Origin: Bacteroidales bacterium
Lineage (GTDB): Bacteria > Bacteroidota > Bacteroidia > Bacteroidales > UBA932
Length of the DNA stretch: 13,337 nt
Assembly: GCA_016285215.1 (NCBI GenBank)
Contig: JAEEQI010000053.1
Location: 1-13,337 of the forward strand
Reading direction: 5' to 3'
Shown: positions 1-6,981 of the stretch, in pieces
How positions within the stretch are numbered: position 1 is the stretch's first letter
Layout: the number at the start of each line of letters is the position of its first letter
Program-made: the position numbers and the translations under genes
Notes under the pieces: generated by a model
What the model saw: the letters and a program-made list of their open reading frames with translations, nothing else
The model's database searches: none
What the model was told of the DNA's origin: nothing

Positions 1-1
1 C

Positions 2-265
2 CGGGTGGTCACCGGCGACATCATCCGCGTCTACCGCGGAGAAGACCTGCACTACAACGGCTGGCAAACGTCCTCCTTCTGCACCCCCGAGGCCCTCTTC
101 GATACCGGCACACCCTTCGCCGGCTTCCCCGGCTTCCCCTTCCAGGAAGACGCCGGTCTGGAAGTCAAACACTCCCCGGAAGAATCCTACAGGCTTCTCC
201 AAGAAAAAATCCGCAGCCTCGTCCCCGAAGCCACGGATAAACAGATAGCCAAACTCCTGGCCTAA
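2..265 (+). CDS. C-terminal fragment of an unrecognised protein
   Basis: An open frame enters from the left edge and ends at a TAA at 263-265, giving the last 87 residues of a protein whose start lies outside the window. I do not recognise the family. The visible part has a segment rich in Phe, Gly and Pro (around GTPFAGFPGFPFQ), followed by a charged, probably helical tail ending KQIAKLLA. No transmembrane segment or catalytic motif is visible. The GC-rich third codon positions match the neighbouring genes, which supports real coding. The stop overlaps the yggS stop on the other strand by four bases, with no room for a separate terminator. A GTG at position 5 could be read as a start, but the frame is open upstream, so a truncated longer gene is more likely. 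Confidence 0.6.
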   Translation, partial: RVVTGDIIRVYRGEDLHYNGWQTSSFCTPEALFDTGTPFAGFPGFPFQEDAGLEVKHSPEESYRLLQEKIRSLVPEATDKQIAKLLA

Positions 266-915
266 TACTCTCTGGGTCCAAAGATATCGGTACCAATGCG
301 CACCATCGTAGCCCCGTGCTTCACCGCAATGGGCCAGTCCCCCGACATTCCTATAGATAAGGTATCAAAGTAAGGCAGGCCGAAAGCTTTGATCTTGTTG
401 AATAGCTTCTCAATACGAGCAAAATCGGATTCAATTCGAGACTCATCCTCAGTATTAGTAGCCATTCCCATTAATCCTCTTACGCGCACATTTGCCAGTT
501 CCGAAGGAGTACCTCCGGAGATGGCTATTATCTCTTCCTCTGAAAAACCTTGTTTAGTTTCTTCGGCCCCCAGGTGTAATTCCAGGAGGATGTCAATTAC
601 TTTGTTGTTGGCGGCTCCCCAGGCATTGATGGCTTCGAGAAGGTGCATAGAGTCAACGGACTGCACCAGGGAGGCGTACGGGAGGACCAGTTTGAGCTTG
701 TTGGTCTGGAGATGGCCAATGAAGTGCCACTGGACATCGGCGGGCATCTGCGGGACCTTGGCGGCCAACTCTTGCGGACGGTTTTCTCCAAAGACCCTCT
801 GCCCGGCGTTGTAGGCCTCCATCAGGCGCTCCACAGGGTGAAACTTGGAAACAGCAACGAGCTGCACACCGGACGGTAATGCAGCTCGTAACTGATTAAG
901 TGCTTGGGCAATCAT
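262..915 (-). CDS. yggS: YggS family pyridoxal phosphate-binding protein (PLPBP)
   Basis: A 217-residue member of the YggS/PROSC family, cytosolic PLP-binding proteins that keep vitamin B6 and related amino-acid pools balanced and have no known catalytic reaction. Visible family motifs are QLVAVSK, with the PLP-anchoring lysine at residue 24, then GENRPQE, WHFIGHLQTNK, the VQSVDS segment, LELHLGAEETKQGF, RGLMGMAT, and the C-terminal phosphate-binding run LSIGMSGDWPIAVKHGATMVRIGTDIFGPRE written here only in part: IGMSGDW and VRIGTDIFG. Length is close to the usual 220-235. The frame is open 48 codons further upstream, but that extension lies inside yidC; the ATG at 915-913 overlaps the yidC TAA by one base (TAATG), which fixes the start and suggests translational coupling. 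It is the last gene of the DUF349-yidC-yggS unit. Confidence 0.93.
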   Translation of the reverse strand: MIAQALNQLRAALPSGVQLVAVSKFHPVERLMEAYNAGQRVFGENRPQELAAKVPQMPADVQWHFIGHLQTNKLKLVLPYASLVQSVDSMHLLEAINAWGAANNKVIDILLELHLGAEETKQGFSEEEIIAISGGTPSELANVRVRGLMGMATNTEDESRIESDFARIEKLFNKIKAFGLPYFDTLSIGMSGDWPIAVKHGATMVRIGTDIFGPREY

Positions 916-2795
916 TATCTCTTTTTGCCTTTCTGTTTCTCCATCTCGCGCTGCATACGCTGGGCTTCTTCCAGACGCTGCTGCCACTTGCTCTTGGGGG
1001 CGGGCTTGTTTTCGGCCGCCTTTACCTTGGCCACCACCTCTTCGGGGTCTACCACCCACTTGCGGATGATGAAGGTCTCCAGCATAGTGATGAGGTTGCT
1101 CAGGAGGTAGTAGTAGCTAAGACCGGAGCTCAGGTTGTTACAGATGAAGAACATCATAATGGGCATCATATAGAGGCTCATTGCCTGCATCATCTTGGCA
1201 TTGGGATCATTGCCGGGCGTGGTCTGGGTCTGCATGATCTTGGAGTAGAAGAACATAGAGACAGCCATCAGGAGGGCAAACAGGGAGATATGATCCATAC
1301 CCAGGATGCTGGTACCCCAGGAGATGATGTCGTCGTAGGCGCTCAGGTCTTCGGCCCAGAGGAAGGGCTGCTGACGCAGCTCGATGGAAGCCGGGAAGAA
1401 GCGGAACATAGCCCACAGGATAGGCATCTGCAGCAGCATCGGGAGGCAACCTCCCATAGGTGAGACGCCGGCCTTCTTGTACAGGGCCATGGTCTCCTGC
1501 TGCTTCTTCATAGCATCCTCCTGCTTGGGATACTTGGCGTTGATCTTCTCCATAAAGGGCTTGAGGGCCTGCATCTTGGCGCTGGAAGAGTAGCTCTTGT
1601 AAGCGAACGGCAGAACCACAATCTTGATGAAGATGGTCATCAGGAGAATGATGATACCAAAGTTGGCAATGGACTTGTGCAGCCAGTCAAACAGCGGGAT
1701 AATCACGTACTTGGTGAACACGCCGATGATCTTACCACCCAGCGGAATCACCTTTTCGTAAGAGTGTCCGTATGCCTTGAGACCGCGGTAGCTGTTGGGG
1801 CCGAAGTAGAACTCGAAGGGTACGTCAATACGCTCTGCTCCGCGGATATTGTCCAGGGAAGCGCGCATAGAGGCGCTGCAGTTCATAAGGTCGTGGGAGG
1901 CGTCCTCCTTGGGAACAAAGTCAATGGAGAACTCGCCGAAGCTGAAGTTACCGGGAGCGCGCATAATGGCGCTGAAGAACTGCTGCTGGAAGGCGAACCA
2001 CTCGATATTGTTGGAGAAACGCTTGTTGCCCTTTCGGCCGTTACCGATATTGGCGGGCTTGTTGTCGTCCGGGAAATAGTAGTTGAGACGGGAATACTGG
2101 GTCTCGTTCTTGTAGCCCTTCTCCATACGCTGGATGGTGGCATCAAAGTGCACGTCCACGCTGCCGGAGTTACGTTGGAAGTTCATACCCACCAGCGAGA
2201 GGGTCTCGTTCACGGAGTAGGAATCCTTGAGGAGGGTGTAGGTCTGCTCAATGTAACCGCCGGTCTGCAGGGGCAGACGCATCACCACCGTGCTGTCCGA
2301 AGAAGCCTCCGGAATGTACTGGAAGGTGAATTTGCGGGTATCGATGGCCGAAGGGGCATAAACCACATAACCCAGCTCGGTCTTACCGGCTTGAAGCAGG
2401 TAGAGAGGGTCTTTGCTGTAGGTGAGGTAATCCTTCACCATCACGGAGTACGGCTGGGCACCCTTGGTGGTGAACACAACTTCCAGCTTGTCGTTGGACA
2501 GGGTGATGAGCTTCTCCTCAGCGCGGGCAGCAAGGTTCAGGAGGGAGTCCGAATACACGGGGGCGGCGGGAGCCACTACCTCGTGGGACAGGGAGTCTGC
2601 CACGGCAGCTTCCTGGGGATGTTGGGCCCTCCAGATGCTGTCCTGCTGGAACTGGGCGTAGGCCTCGGCTGCAGCTATGGAATCCAGCTGCGCCTGATAC
2701 TCTTGCTGTTTTTTAACTTGACGGCTCTGGTACCCAAAGAAGCCCACCATAATGAGGGCTATGAGTACAAAGCCAATGATTGAATTCTTGTCCAT
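915..2795 (-). CDS. yidC: Membrane protein insertase YidC
   Basis: A 626-residue YidC/Oxa1-family insertase that places proteins into the inner membrane, alone or with SecYEG. The Gram-negative architecture is complete: an N-terminal membrane segment (about residues 5-22, SIIGFVLIALIMVGFFGY), a large periplasmic P1 domain (about 60-350), then the conserved five-helix core starting near VFTKYVIIPLFDWLHK. The core contains the cytoplasmic helical hairpin (QALKPFMEKINAKYPKQ, KAGVSPMGGCLPMLLQMPIL). The groove position that is arginine in E. coli YidC appears to be lysine here (IFIKIVVLPF); I infer this is the usual Bacteroidetes variant. The tail is strongly basic (ending EKQKGKKR), consistent with ribosome contact. 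The start is 3 bases after the stop of the DUF349 gene, and its own stop overlaps the yggS ATG, so the three genes form one operon. Confidence 0.97.
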   Translation of the reverse strand: MDKNSIIGFVLIALIMVGFFGYQSRQVKKQQEYQAQLDSIAAAEAYAQFQQDSIWRAQHPQEAAVADSLSHEVVAPAAPVYSDSLLNLAARAEEKLITLSNDKLEVVFTTKGAQPYSVMVKDYLTYSKDPLYLLQAGKTELGYVVYAPSAIDTRKFTFQYIPEASSDSTVVMRLPLQTGGYIEQTYTLLKDSYSVNETLSLVGMNFQRNSGSVDVHFDATIQRMEKGYKNETQYSRLNYYFPDDNKPANIGNGRKGNKRFSNNIEWFAFQQQFFSAIMRAPGNFSFGEFSIDFVPKEDASHDLMNCSASMRASLDNIRGAERIDVPFEFYFGPNSYRGLKAYGHSYEKVIPLGGKIIGVFTKYVIIPLFDWLHKSIANFGIIILLMTIFIKIVVLPFAYKSYSSSAKMQALKPFMEKINAKYPKQEDAMKKQQETMALYKKAGVSPMGGCLPMLLQMPILWAMFRFFPASIELRQQPFLWAEDLSAYDDIISWGTSILGMDHISLFALLMAVSMFFYSKIMQTQTTPGNDPNAKMMQAMSLYMMPIMMFFICNNLSSGLSYYYLLSNLITMLETFIIRKWVVDPEEVVAKVKAAENKPAPKSKWQQRLEEAQRMQREMEKQKGKKR

Positions 2796-2798
2796 AAA

Positions 2799-4685
2799 TT
2801 ACTGCTCGTTCTCCTCTGCTTCTTTTGCTCTGATCTGGGCCTTGAGGTCCTCCAGTTTGGCCTTGGCGGCGTCAATGCGCTCCTGCATCTGAGCCTTGAG
2901 CTTCTCTGCACCCTTGGAAAGGCCAAAGAAGCCAATGTTGTTCTCGTAGGTCTGGATCTCCTGCTGGAGCTGGGAGAACTGCTCCTTGAGCTTGTCCTTC
3001 TCGGTCATCGGACGACGATCGCCTCCGCGGGCACCGCCGCGCTCATTCCTGCGGGGACCGCGGGAACCAAAGTCCGGGAACTTGGCCTGCATAACCTCGC
3101 GGTATTCGGCCTGGATCTTTTCCTTCTCCTTGAACGGCACAAAGCCAATCTCCTGCCACTTGGCGGCGAAGTCCTTGGCGGCGGCTGCATCGGTCTCTGC
3201 GTCTACGGGAACGTAGGCCTTGATGGACTCGATGAGGGCCTTCTTGGCGGCCAGGTTGGCACCCAGGCTGCCGGGGCCGTCGGGACGGTTGTCACGGGCG
3301 GTGAAGAAGGCGTCGCAGGCACCGCGGAAACGCTTCCAGATCTGCTCGCTCTTCTTGCGGGGCACGGCGCCAATTTCCTTCCACTGCTTCTGCAGCTCAA
3401 TGAAACGGTCGCTGGTGGCCTTCCAGTCGGTGCTGTCCTTGAGGGACTCGGCCTCTTCGATGATGGCCATCTTCTTGGCCAGGTTCTCGTTCATAGAGTC
3501 CTTGAACTCGGTGAAGGAGGCACGCTTGCGCTCGAAGAACTTGTCGCAGGCGGCGCGGAAACGGTCGTAGACCTTCTGGTTCTCCTTGCGGGTGGCAAAA
3601 CCAATGGTGCGCCACTTGGCCTGAATCTCTTCAATCTGCTTGCTCAGGGCGTTCCACTCAGTGGAGGAGGTGATTTCCTTATTGGCAATGGCTTCCACTT
3701 CTTCGCAGAGAGCCTGCTTGGCTTCCAGGTTCTGGGCCTGCTGCTCCTTAAGGCCTTCGAAGTGGGCCTGGTAACGCTTGTTGATCACGGAAGTGGCGGC
3801 GCGGAAACGCTCCCAAATCTCGTCTCTGAACTCCTTGGCCACGGGACCCAGGTCTTTCCACTGCTCGTGGAGCTTCTGCAGTTCCTTGAAGGACTCAACC
3901 ACATCTTCGTCCTGGGCCAGGGCTTCGGCCTGCTCGCAGAAAGCGGTCTTGGCCTCGAGGTTCTTCTTGAAGTCCAGGTCGCGGAGCTCACGGTTGATGT
4001 CCACGAGGTCGTAGAACTTGGTCACGTGCAGCTGATACGTGTCGTTGATGTCACGGAAGTTCTGCTGAGGAACGGGACCAATCTCACGCCAGCGGTTCTG
4101 GATGTCGCGGAACTTGGGGAAGGCGTCCTTCATATCGCCGGGCTCTTCCACCAGGGCCTTGAGCTCTTCAATGATGGCCTGCTTCTTCTGGAGGTTCTCC
4201 TCACGCTGGGCATCCTGCTCCTTATTATACTCTGCGCGCTCTTTCTTATAGGCCATATAGATGGACTTGAAACCGGCCTCAATGGCGGCGAAGGGGCTCA
4301 CGGGGCCGCTCTGCATAGGAACGGTGGCCTCCTCAACGGTATTCTCGTCGGGTTCTTCCACGGCGGCGTCTTCGCCGGCTTCGGCCTTTTCTCTGGAAAG
4401 GCGCTTATAGAAGGCCGATTTGATGGCTTCGGCCTCCTTGGACCGCTTCATACGGTCTACGCTTACACTTAAATCCTGGAACAGGTCGGCCAGCTCTGCA
4501 AGGGTCTTTTCTCCGTAGTTCACTACTACTTCCTTCACTTCGTCGGCTACCTCTACGGCTTTGTCGGCCACGGCGGCTACGGCGTCCTTCACTTCTTCCT
4601 TGACGGCTTCCACAATGGGAGTTTCCTGTTCCTGCTTGGCTACATCTGCGGTTTCTTCTACCACAGGCTTAATTTCTTCACTCAT
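2799..4685 (-). CDS. DUF349 repeat protein with coiled-coil ends and an RG-rich tract
   Basis: A 628-residue, highly charged, soluble protein built from DUF349 repeats. About five repeats can be read, each with a W-[RK]-x-[IL]-G signature followed by a FR-rich helix: NRWREIGPVPQQNFRD, EQWKDLGPVAKEFRDE, AKWRTIGFATRKENQK, KQWKEIGAVPRKKSEQ and AKWQEIGFVPFKEKEK. The N-terminal 70 residues are acidic and Ala/Val/Glu-rich, likely disordered or coiled. Residues about 538-559 are rich in Arg and Gly (for example RRNERGGARGGDRR), and the last 69 residues form a coiled coil. No signal peptide is visible. The molecular function of DUF349 proteins in Bacteroidetes is not established; the RG tract suggests nucleic-acid binding, but that is inference. 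It is the first gene of the yidC operon, with its own promoter at 4710-4740, an ATG at 4685 and a leader of about 20 bases. Confidence 0.9.
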   Translation of the reverse strand: MSEEIKPVVEETADVAKQEQETPIVEAVKEEVKDAVAAVADKAVEVADEVKEVVVNYGEKTLAELADLFQDLSVSVDRMKRSKEAEAIKSAFYKRLSREKAEAGEDAAVEEPDENTVEEATVPMQSGPVSPFAAIEAGFKSIYMAYKKERAEYNKEQDAQREENLQKKQAIIEELKALVEEPGDMKDAFPKFRDIQNRWREIGPVPQQNFRDINDTYQLHVTKFYDLVDINRELRDLDFKKNLEAKTAFCEQAEALAQDEDVVESFKELQKLHEQWKDLGPVAKEFRDEIWERFRAATSVINKRYQAHFEGLKEQQAQNLEAKQALCEEVEAIANKEITSSTEWNALSKQIEEIQAKWRTIGFATRKENQKVYDRFRAACDKFFERKRASFTEFKDSMNENLAKKMAIIEEAESLKDSTDWKATSDRFIELQKQWKEIGAVPRKKSEQIWKRFRGACDAFFTARDNRPDGPGSLGANLAAKKALIESIKAYVPVDAETDAAAAKDFAAKWQEIGFVPFKEKEKIQAEYREVMQAKFPDFGSRGPRRNERGGARGGDRRPMTEKDKLKEQFSQLQQEIQTYENNIGFFGLSKGAEKLKAQMQERIDAAKAKLEDLKAQIRAKEAEENEQ

Positions 4686-4709
4686 AGTATTTAGTTTTAT
4701 ATTAGCTTA

Positions 4710-4740
4710 CAAATGTATAAATATTCTCTTACTTTTCCAA
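4710..4740 (-). promoter_or_regulatory. Promoter of the DUF349-yidC-yggS operon
   Basis: On the minus strand the sequence reads TTG (4740-4738), 20 bases, then TACATTTG (4717-4710), matching the Bacteroides housekeeping pattern (-33 TTG, -7 TAnnTTTG). The upstream element lies inside the last codons of trmD and the -7 box just beyond its stop. The predicted transcript would begin near 4705, leaving an A/T-rich leader of about 20 bases before the ATG at 4685, with no Shine-Dalgarno sequence. Confidence 0.7.
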
Positions 4741-5409
4741 CAGGCCGGGCCGACGCTCTTTGGTACGTGCCAGGGCCTGCTCGTCCTGCCAGGCCTGGAT
4801 AATCTTGGGATTGCCGCACAGAAGCACGTCAGGCACCTTCCAGCCGTTGAATTCGGCCGGGCGGGTGTACACCGGAGGAGACACCAGACCGTCCTGGAAA
4901 GAGTCGCTAAGGGCCGAAGTTTCATCGGTCAGCACACCAGGCACCAGGCGGATGATGCTGTCGGCCAGCAGGGCCGCAGGGATCTCTCCCCCGCTCACCA
5001 CAAAGTCTCCCACGGAAATCTCACGGGTGACCAGGTGCTCGCGGATGCGCTCGTCAATGCCCTTGTAGTGACCGCAGAGAATGATGATGTTCTCCTTGAG
5101 ACTGAGCTCGTTAGCTATGCCCTGGGTCAGGATTTCCCCGTCCGGGGCCATATAGATAACCTCGTCGTAATGCCTTTGGGCCTGTAAATCCTTGATGCAG
5201 TTGTACACCGGTTCCACCATCATTACCATACCGGCGTCTCCGCCGTAGGAATAATCGTCCACCGTCTGGCGCGAACCCAGTCCGTACTTTCTTAAATCGT
5301 GGATGTGAATCTCTGCCAGGCCCTTCTTTACGGCCCGGGCCGGGATGGAATAGCTGAGGGGACTCTCCAACAGTTCAGGCACCACGCTGATGATATCGAT
5401 TCTAAGCAT
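4729..5409 (-). CDS. trmD: tRNA (guanosine(37)-N1)-methyltransferase TrmD
   Basis: A 226-residue SPOUT methyltransferase that uses S-adenosylmethionine to methylate G37 next to the anticodon of tRNAs reading CNN codons, preventing +1 frameshifting; the enzyme is a cytosolic homodimer. Motifs in order: N-terminal MLRIDIISVVPELL, DDYSYGGDAGMVMMVEP (about 51-67), the trefoil-knot SAM site LCGHYKGIDERI (111-122), GDFVVSGGEIPA (134-145), and LADSIIRLVPGVL, where Asp150 matches the family's catalytic aspartate. The C-terminal PPVYTRP and GNPKIIQAW segments are also typical. The open frame continues 65 codons upstream, but that part overlaps the serine dehydratase gene in antisense and lacks similarity; the ATG at 5409 begins the canonical N-terminus and lies about 20 bases after a -7 box. 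It is monocistronic or reads into the yidC operon, since no terminator separates them. Confidence 0.96.
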   Translation of the reverse strand: MLRIDIISVVPELLESPLSYSIPARAVKKGLAEIHIHDLRKYGLGSRQTVDDYSYGGDAGMVMMVEPVYNCIKDLQAQRHYDEVIYMAPDGEILTQGIANELSLKENIIILCGHYKGIDERIREHLVTREISVGDFVVSGGEIPAALLADSIIRLVPGVLTDETSALSDSFQDGLVSPPVYTRPAEFNGWKVPDVLLCGNPKIIQAWQDEQALARTKERRPGLLEK

Positions 5410-5429
5410 ACTAACGCAGGTTAAGACTG

Positions 5430-5437
5430 CAAAAATA
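5430..5437 (-). promoter_or_regulatory. trmD promoter (-7 element)
   Basis: Minus-strand TATTTTTG fits the Bacteroides -7 consensus TAnnTTTG and lies 20 bases before the trmD ATG. No clear -33 TTG is found at the expected distance, so the call rests on the -7 box and position. It faces away from the 5452-5459 box on the other strand. Confidence 0.5.
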
Positions 5438-5451
5438 CGAAAAAATATCCT

Positions 5452-5459
5452 TATCTTTG
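5452..5459 (+). promoter_or_regulatory. L-serine dehydratase promoter (-7 element)
   Basis: Plus-strand TATCTTTG matches TAnnTTTG and ends 20 bases before the ATG at 5480, giving a short leader. No convincing -33 element is visible. The upstream half of this promoter overlaps the trmD promoter: the two -7 boxes are 14 bases apart, back to back. Confidence 0.55.
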
Positions 5460-5479
5460 CGCCCACAACCGCATACCCT

Positions 5480-6688
5480 ATGTATTCTCTTCGTGAACTG
5501 TATAAAATAGGAAAAGGCCCGTCCTCATCCCATACTATGGGCCCCAACAACGCCGCCCGCATTTTCGCAGAGCGCCATACGGACGCCGCCCGCTTCGAGG
5601 TCACCCTCTACGGCTCCCTGGCCGCCACCGGCAAGGGGCATATGACGGACGTTGCCATCCTGGAAGTTCTGGAGCCCATCGGCCCGGTCAAGATCAACTG
5701 GGAACCATCCCGCTTCCTGGATTATCACCCTAACGGTATGCTGTTCAAGGCTTTTGGGGCCGATGACACCGTCCAGGAAGAGTGGACCGTCTTCTCCATC
5801 GGAGGCGGCGCCCTTTCCGAAGGACCGGGCAAAGAGATGAGCAAGTCCGGAGAAGTGTACGACCTCAACACCCTCAACGAGATTGTAGAATGGTGCGACG
5901 CCAGCGGCCGGGCCATCTGGGAATACGTAGAAATGTGCGAAGGTCCCGAGATTTGGGACTACCTCCAGGAGATTTGGGAAGCTATGAAGGCCTCCGTGAT
6001 CCGCGGTCTCAACAACGAAGGCCGTCTCCCCGGACCCCTCAACCTCTCCCGCAAAGCCAGCAAGTACCACGTCAAGGCCCTGGGCTACCAGCCCAACCTC
6101 CGCTCCCGCGGTCTGGTCTTCGCCTACGCCCTGGCCGTGAGTGAAGAGAACGCCTCCGGCGGTACCATCGTCACCGCCCCCACCTGCGGCTCTTCCGGCG
6201 TCATCCCCGGTGTCCTGTACCACCTGTCCACAGGCCACGCCTTCACCGACACCAAGATCCTTCGCGCCCTGGCCACTGCCGGTATCATTGGCAACGTAGT
6301 CAAGCAGAATGCATCCATCTCCGGGGCCGAGGTAGGTTGCCAAGGTGAGGTAGGAGTAGCCTGCGCAATGGCCTCCGGTGCCGCCTGCCAGCTCTTTGGC
6401 GGAAGCCCCTACCAGGTAGAATACGCGGCCGAAATGGGTCTCGAACACCACCTCGGAATGACCTGTGACCCCATCTGCGGTCTGGTCCAGATCCCCTGTA
6501 TCGAGCGCAATGCCTTTGCCGCCACCCGCGCCCTGGACTCCAACATCTACTCCACCTTCTCCGACGGCCGTCACCGCATCTCCTTCGACCACGTGGTAGA
6601 AGTGATGAAACAAACCGGTCACGACCTCCCCTCCCTCTACAAGGAAACCTCCGCCGGCGGCCTAGCCCTCAAATACTTACAGAAATAG
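5480..6688 (+). CDS. sdaA: L-serine ammonia-lyase (iron-sulfur-dependent, single chain)
   Basis: A 402-residue L-serine dehydratase that converts L-serine to pyruvate and ammonia using a [4Fe-4S] cluster as Lewis acid; cytosolic. It carries both domains in one chain: the N-terminal beta domain with IGKGPSSSHTMGP (10-22) and GHMTDVAILEV, and the C-terminal catalytic alpha domain with TAPTCGSSGVIPGV (232-245). The three cluster cysteines are C287 (GCQGEVG), C329 (MTCDP) and C340 (IPCIER); their spacing of 42 and 11 residues equals that of the characterised Legionella pneumophila enzyme (343, 385, 396), which is strong support. The frame is open 30 codons further upstream, but the ATG at 5480 gives the canonical MYSLRELYKIGKGPSSSHT start just after the promoter box; upstream codons overlap trmD. 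It is transcribed alone, divergent from trmD, and ends at 6688 facing a structured non-coding region. Confidence 0.96.
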   Translation: MYSLRELYKIGKGPSSSHTMGPNNAARIFAERHTDAARFEVTLYGSLAATGKGHMTDVAILEVLEPIGPVKINWEPSRFLDYHPNGMLFKAFGADDTVQEEWTVFSIGGGALSEGPGKEMSKSGEVYDLNTLNEIVEWCDASGRAIWEYVEMCEGPEIWDYLQEIWEAMKASVIRGLNNEGRLPGPLNLSRKASKYHVKALGYQPNLRSRGLVFAYALAVSEENASGGTIVTAPTCGSSGVIPGVLYHLSTGHAFTDTKILRALATAGIIGNVVKQNASISGAEVGCQGEVGVACAMASGAACQLFGGSPYQVEYAAEMGLEHHLGMTCDPICGLVQIPCIERNAFAATRALDSNIYSTFSDGRHRISFDHVVEVMKQTGHDLPSLYKETSAGGLALKYLQK

Positions 6689-6699
6689 AGGTTCCCTCC

Positions 6700-6811
6700 A
6701 GGGAGAGCCTCCTGAAGGTACGGACCTTCGGTCCTATCCCTCCCACCGCTTCACGGCGGGCCCCTCCCATTCACGAGCCATGGGCGGCTACGCCTTCAGG
6801 AGGCTCTCCCT
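6700..6811. repeat. Palindromic intergenic element with 19-bp inverted ends and nested hairpins
   Basis: A perfect inverted repeat: AGGGAGAGCCTCCTGAAGG at 6700-6718 and its exact reverse complement at 6793-6811, separated by 74 bases. The interior contains further small stem-loops: GGACC/GGTCC (6722-6734, loop TTC), CCCACCG/CGGCGGG (6742-6760, one mismatch), CCCAT/ATGGG (6766-6784) and GGCG/CGCC (6783-6794). It begins 12 bases after the serine dehydratase stop, so it may also terminate or stabilise that mRNA. It has no coding capacity. The size and design resemble dispersed palindromic units or MITE-like elements of gut bacteria, but only one copy lies in this window, so its repetitive nature is inference. 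Confidence 0.7.
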
Positions 6812-6883
6812 TCCGGTCACTAATAAAGGATAAACCACAAAGATCCCACCTGGATTAACCAATTTCCTCCGGATTCCTCAATT

Positions 6884-6917
6884 CCCGTGTGCAAAAAAGG
6901 GGTAAAACACACACCGG
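6884..6917. other. Imperfect hairpin in the convergent intergenic region
   Basis: CCCGTGTG at 6884-6891 pairs with CACACCGG at 6910-6917 (7 of 8 positions), enclosing an 18-base loop with an A6 run and GGGG. It lies next to the stronger hairpins at 6923-6981, and with them makes an almost continuous run of foldable DNA. Taken alone it is weak evidence of function. Confidence 0.35.
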
Positions 6918-6922
6918 AGGCC

Positions 6923-6956
6923 CTTTGTTTGTAGTGTTTTTTCACTACAAACAAAG
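6923..6956. other. 14-bp perfect hairpin overlapping the terminator-like stem
   Basis: CTTTGTTTGTAGTG (6923-6936), a loop of six T on the plus strand, then the exact complement CACTACAAACAAAG (6943-6956). Its right arm shares CAAACAAAG (6948-6956) with the left arm of the next stem, so the two cannot form at the same time. For leftward transcripts this stem lies downstream of the GC-rich one; for rightward transcripts it comes first. Confidence 0.7.
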
Positions 6957-6981
6957 CCCGCATCACTGCGGGCTTTGTTTG
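6948..6981. terminator. Bidirectional terminator-like stem-loop
   Basis: CAAACAAAGCCCGC (6948-6961), loop ATCACT, and the exact complement GCGGGCTTTGTTTG (6968-6981). The GC core followed by T-rich sequence on both strands fits an intrinsic terminator working in either direction, as expected between the converging serine dehydratase and TonB-receptor genes. The T tract is broken by G, so termination strength is uncertain. Confidence 0.6.

Noticed and set aside
916..1059. 48-codon N-terminal extension of yggS
   Set aside because: Lies inside the yidC C-terminal coding region and would be a low-complexity Gly/Arg-rich tail; the TAATG overlap start is better supported.
1677..2783. 368-codon plus-strand open frame
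   Set aside because: Antisense to yidC; no recognisable motif.
5410..5604. 65-codon N-terminal extension of trmD
   Set aside because: Overlaps the divergent promoters and the start of the serine dehydratase gene; TrmD proteins begin at the conserved M-R-I-D segment.
5525..6622. 365-codon minus-strand open frame
   Set aside because: Antisense to the L-serine dehydratase gene, Gly/Val-rich shadow translation.
6700..6981. CRISPR array or integron-like repeats in the structured region
   Set aside because: Repeats are inverted rather than regularly spaced direct copies, there are no spacers of uniform length and no cas or integrase gene.
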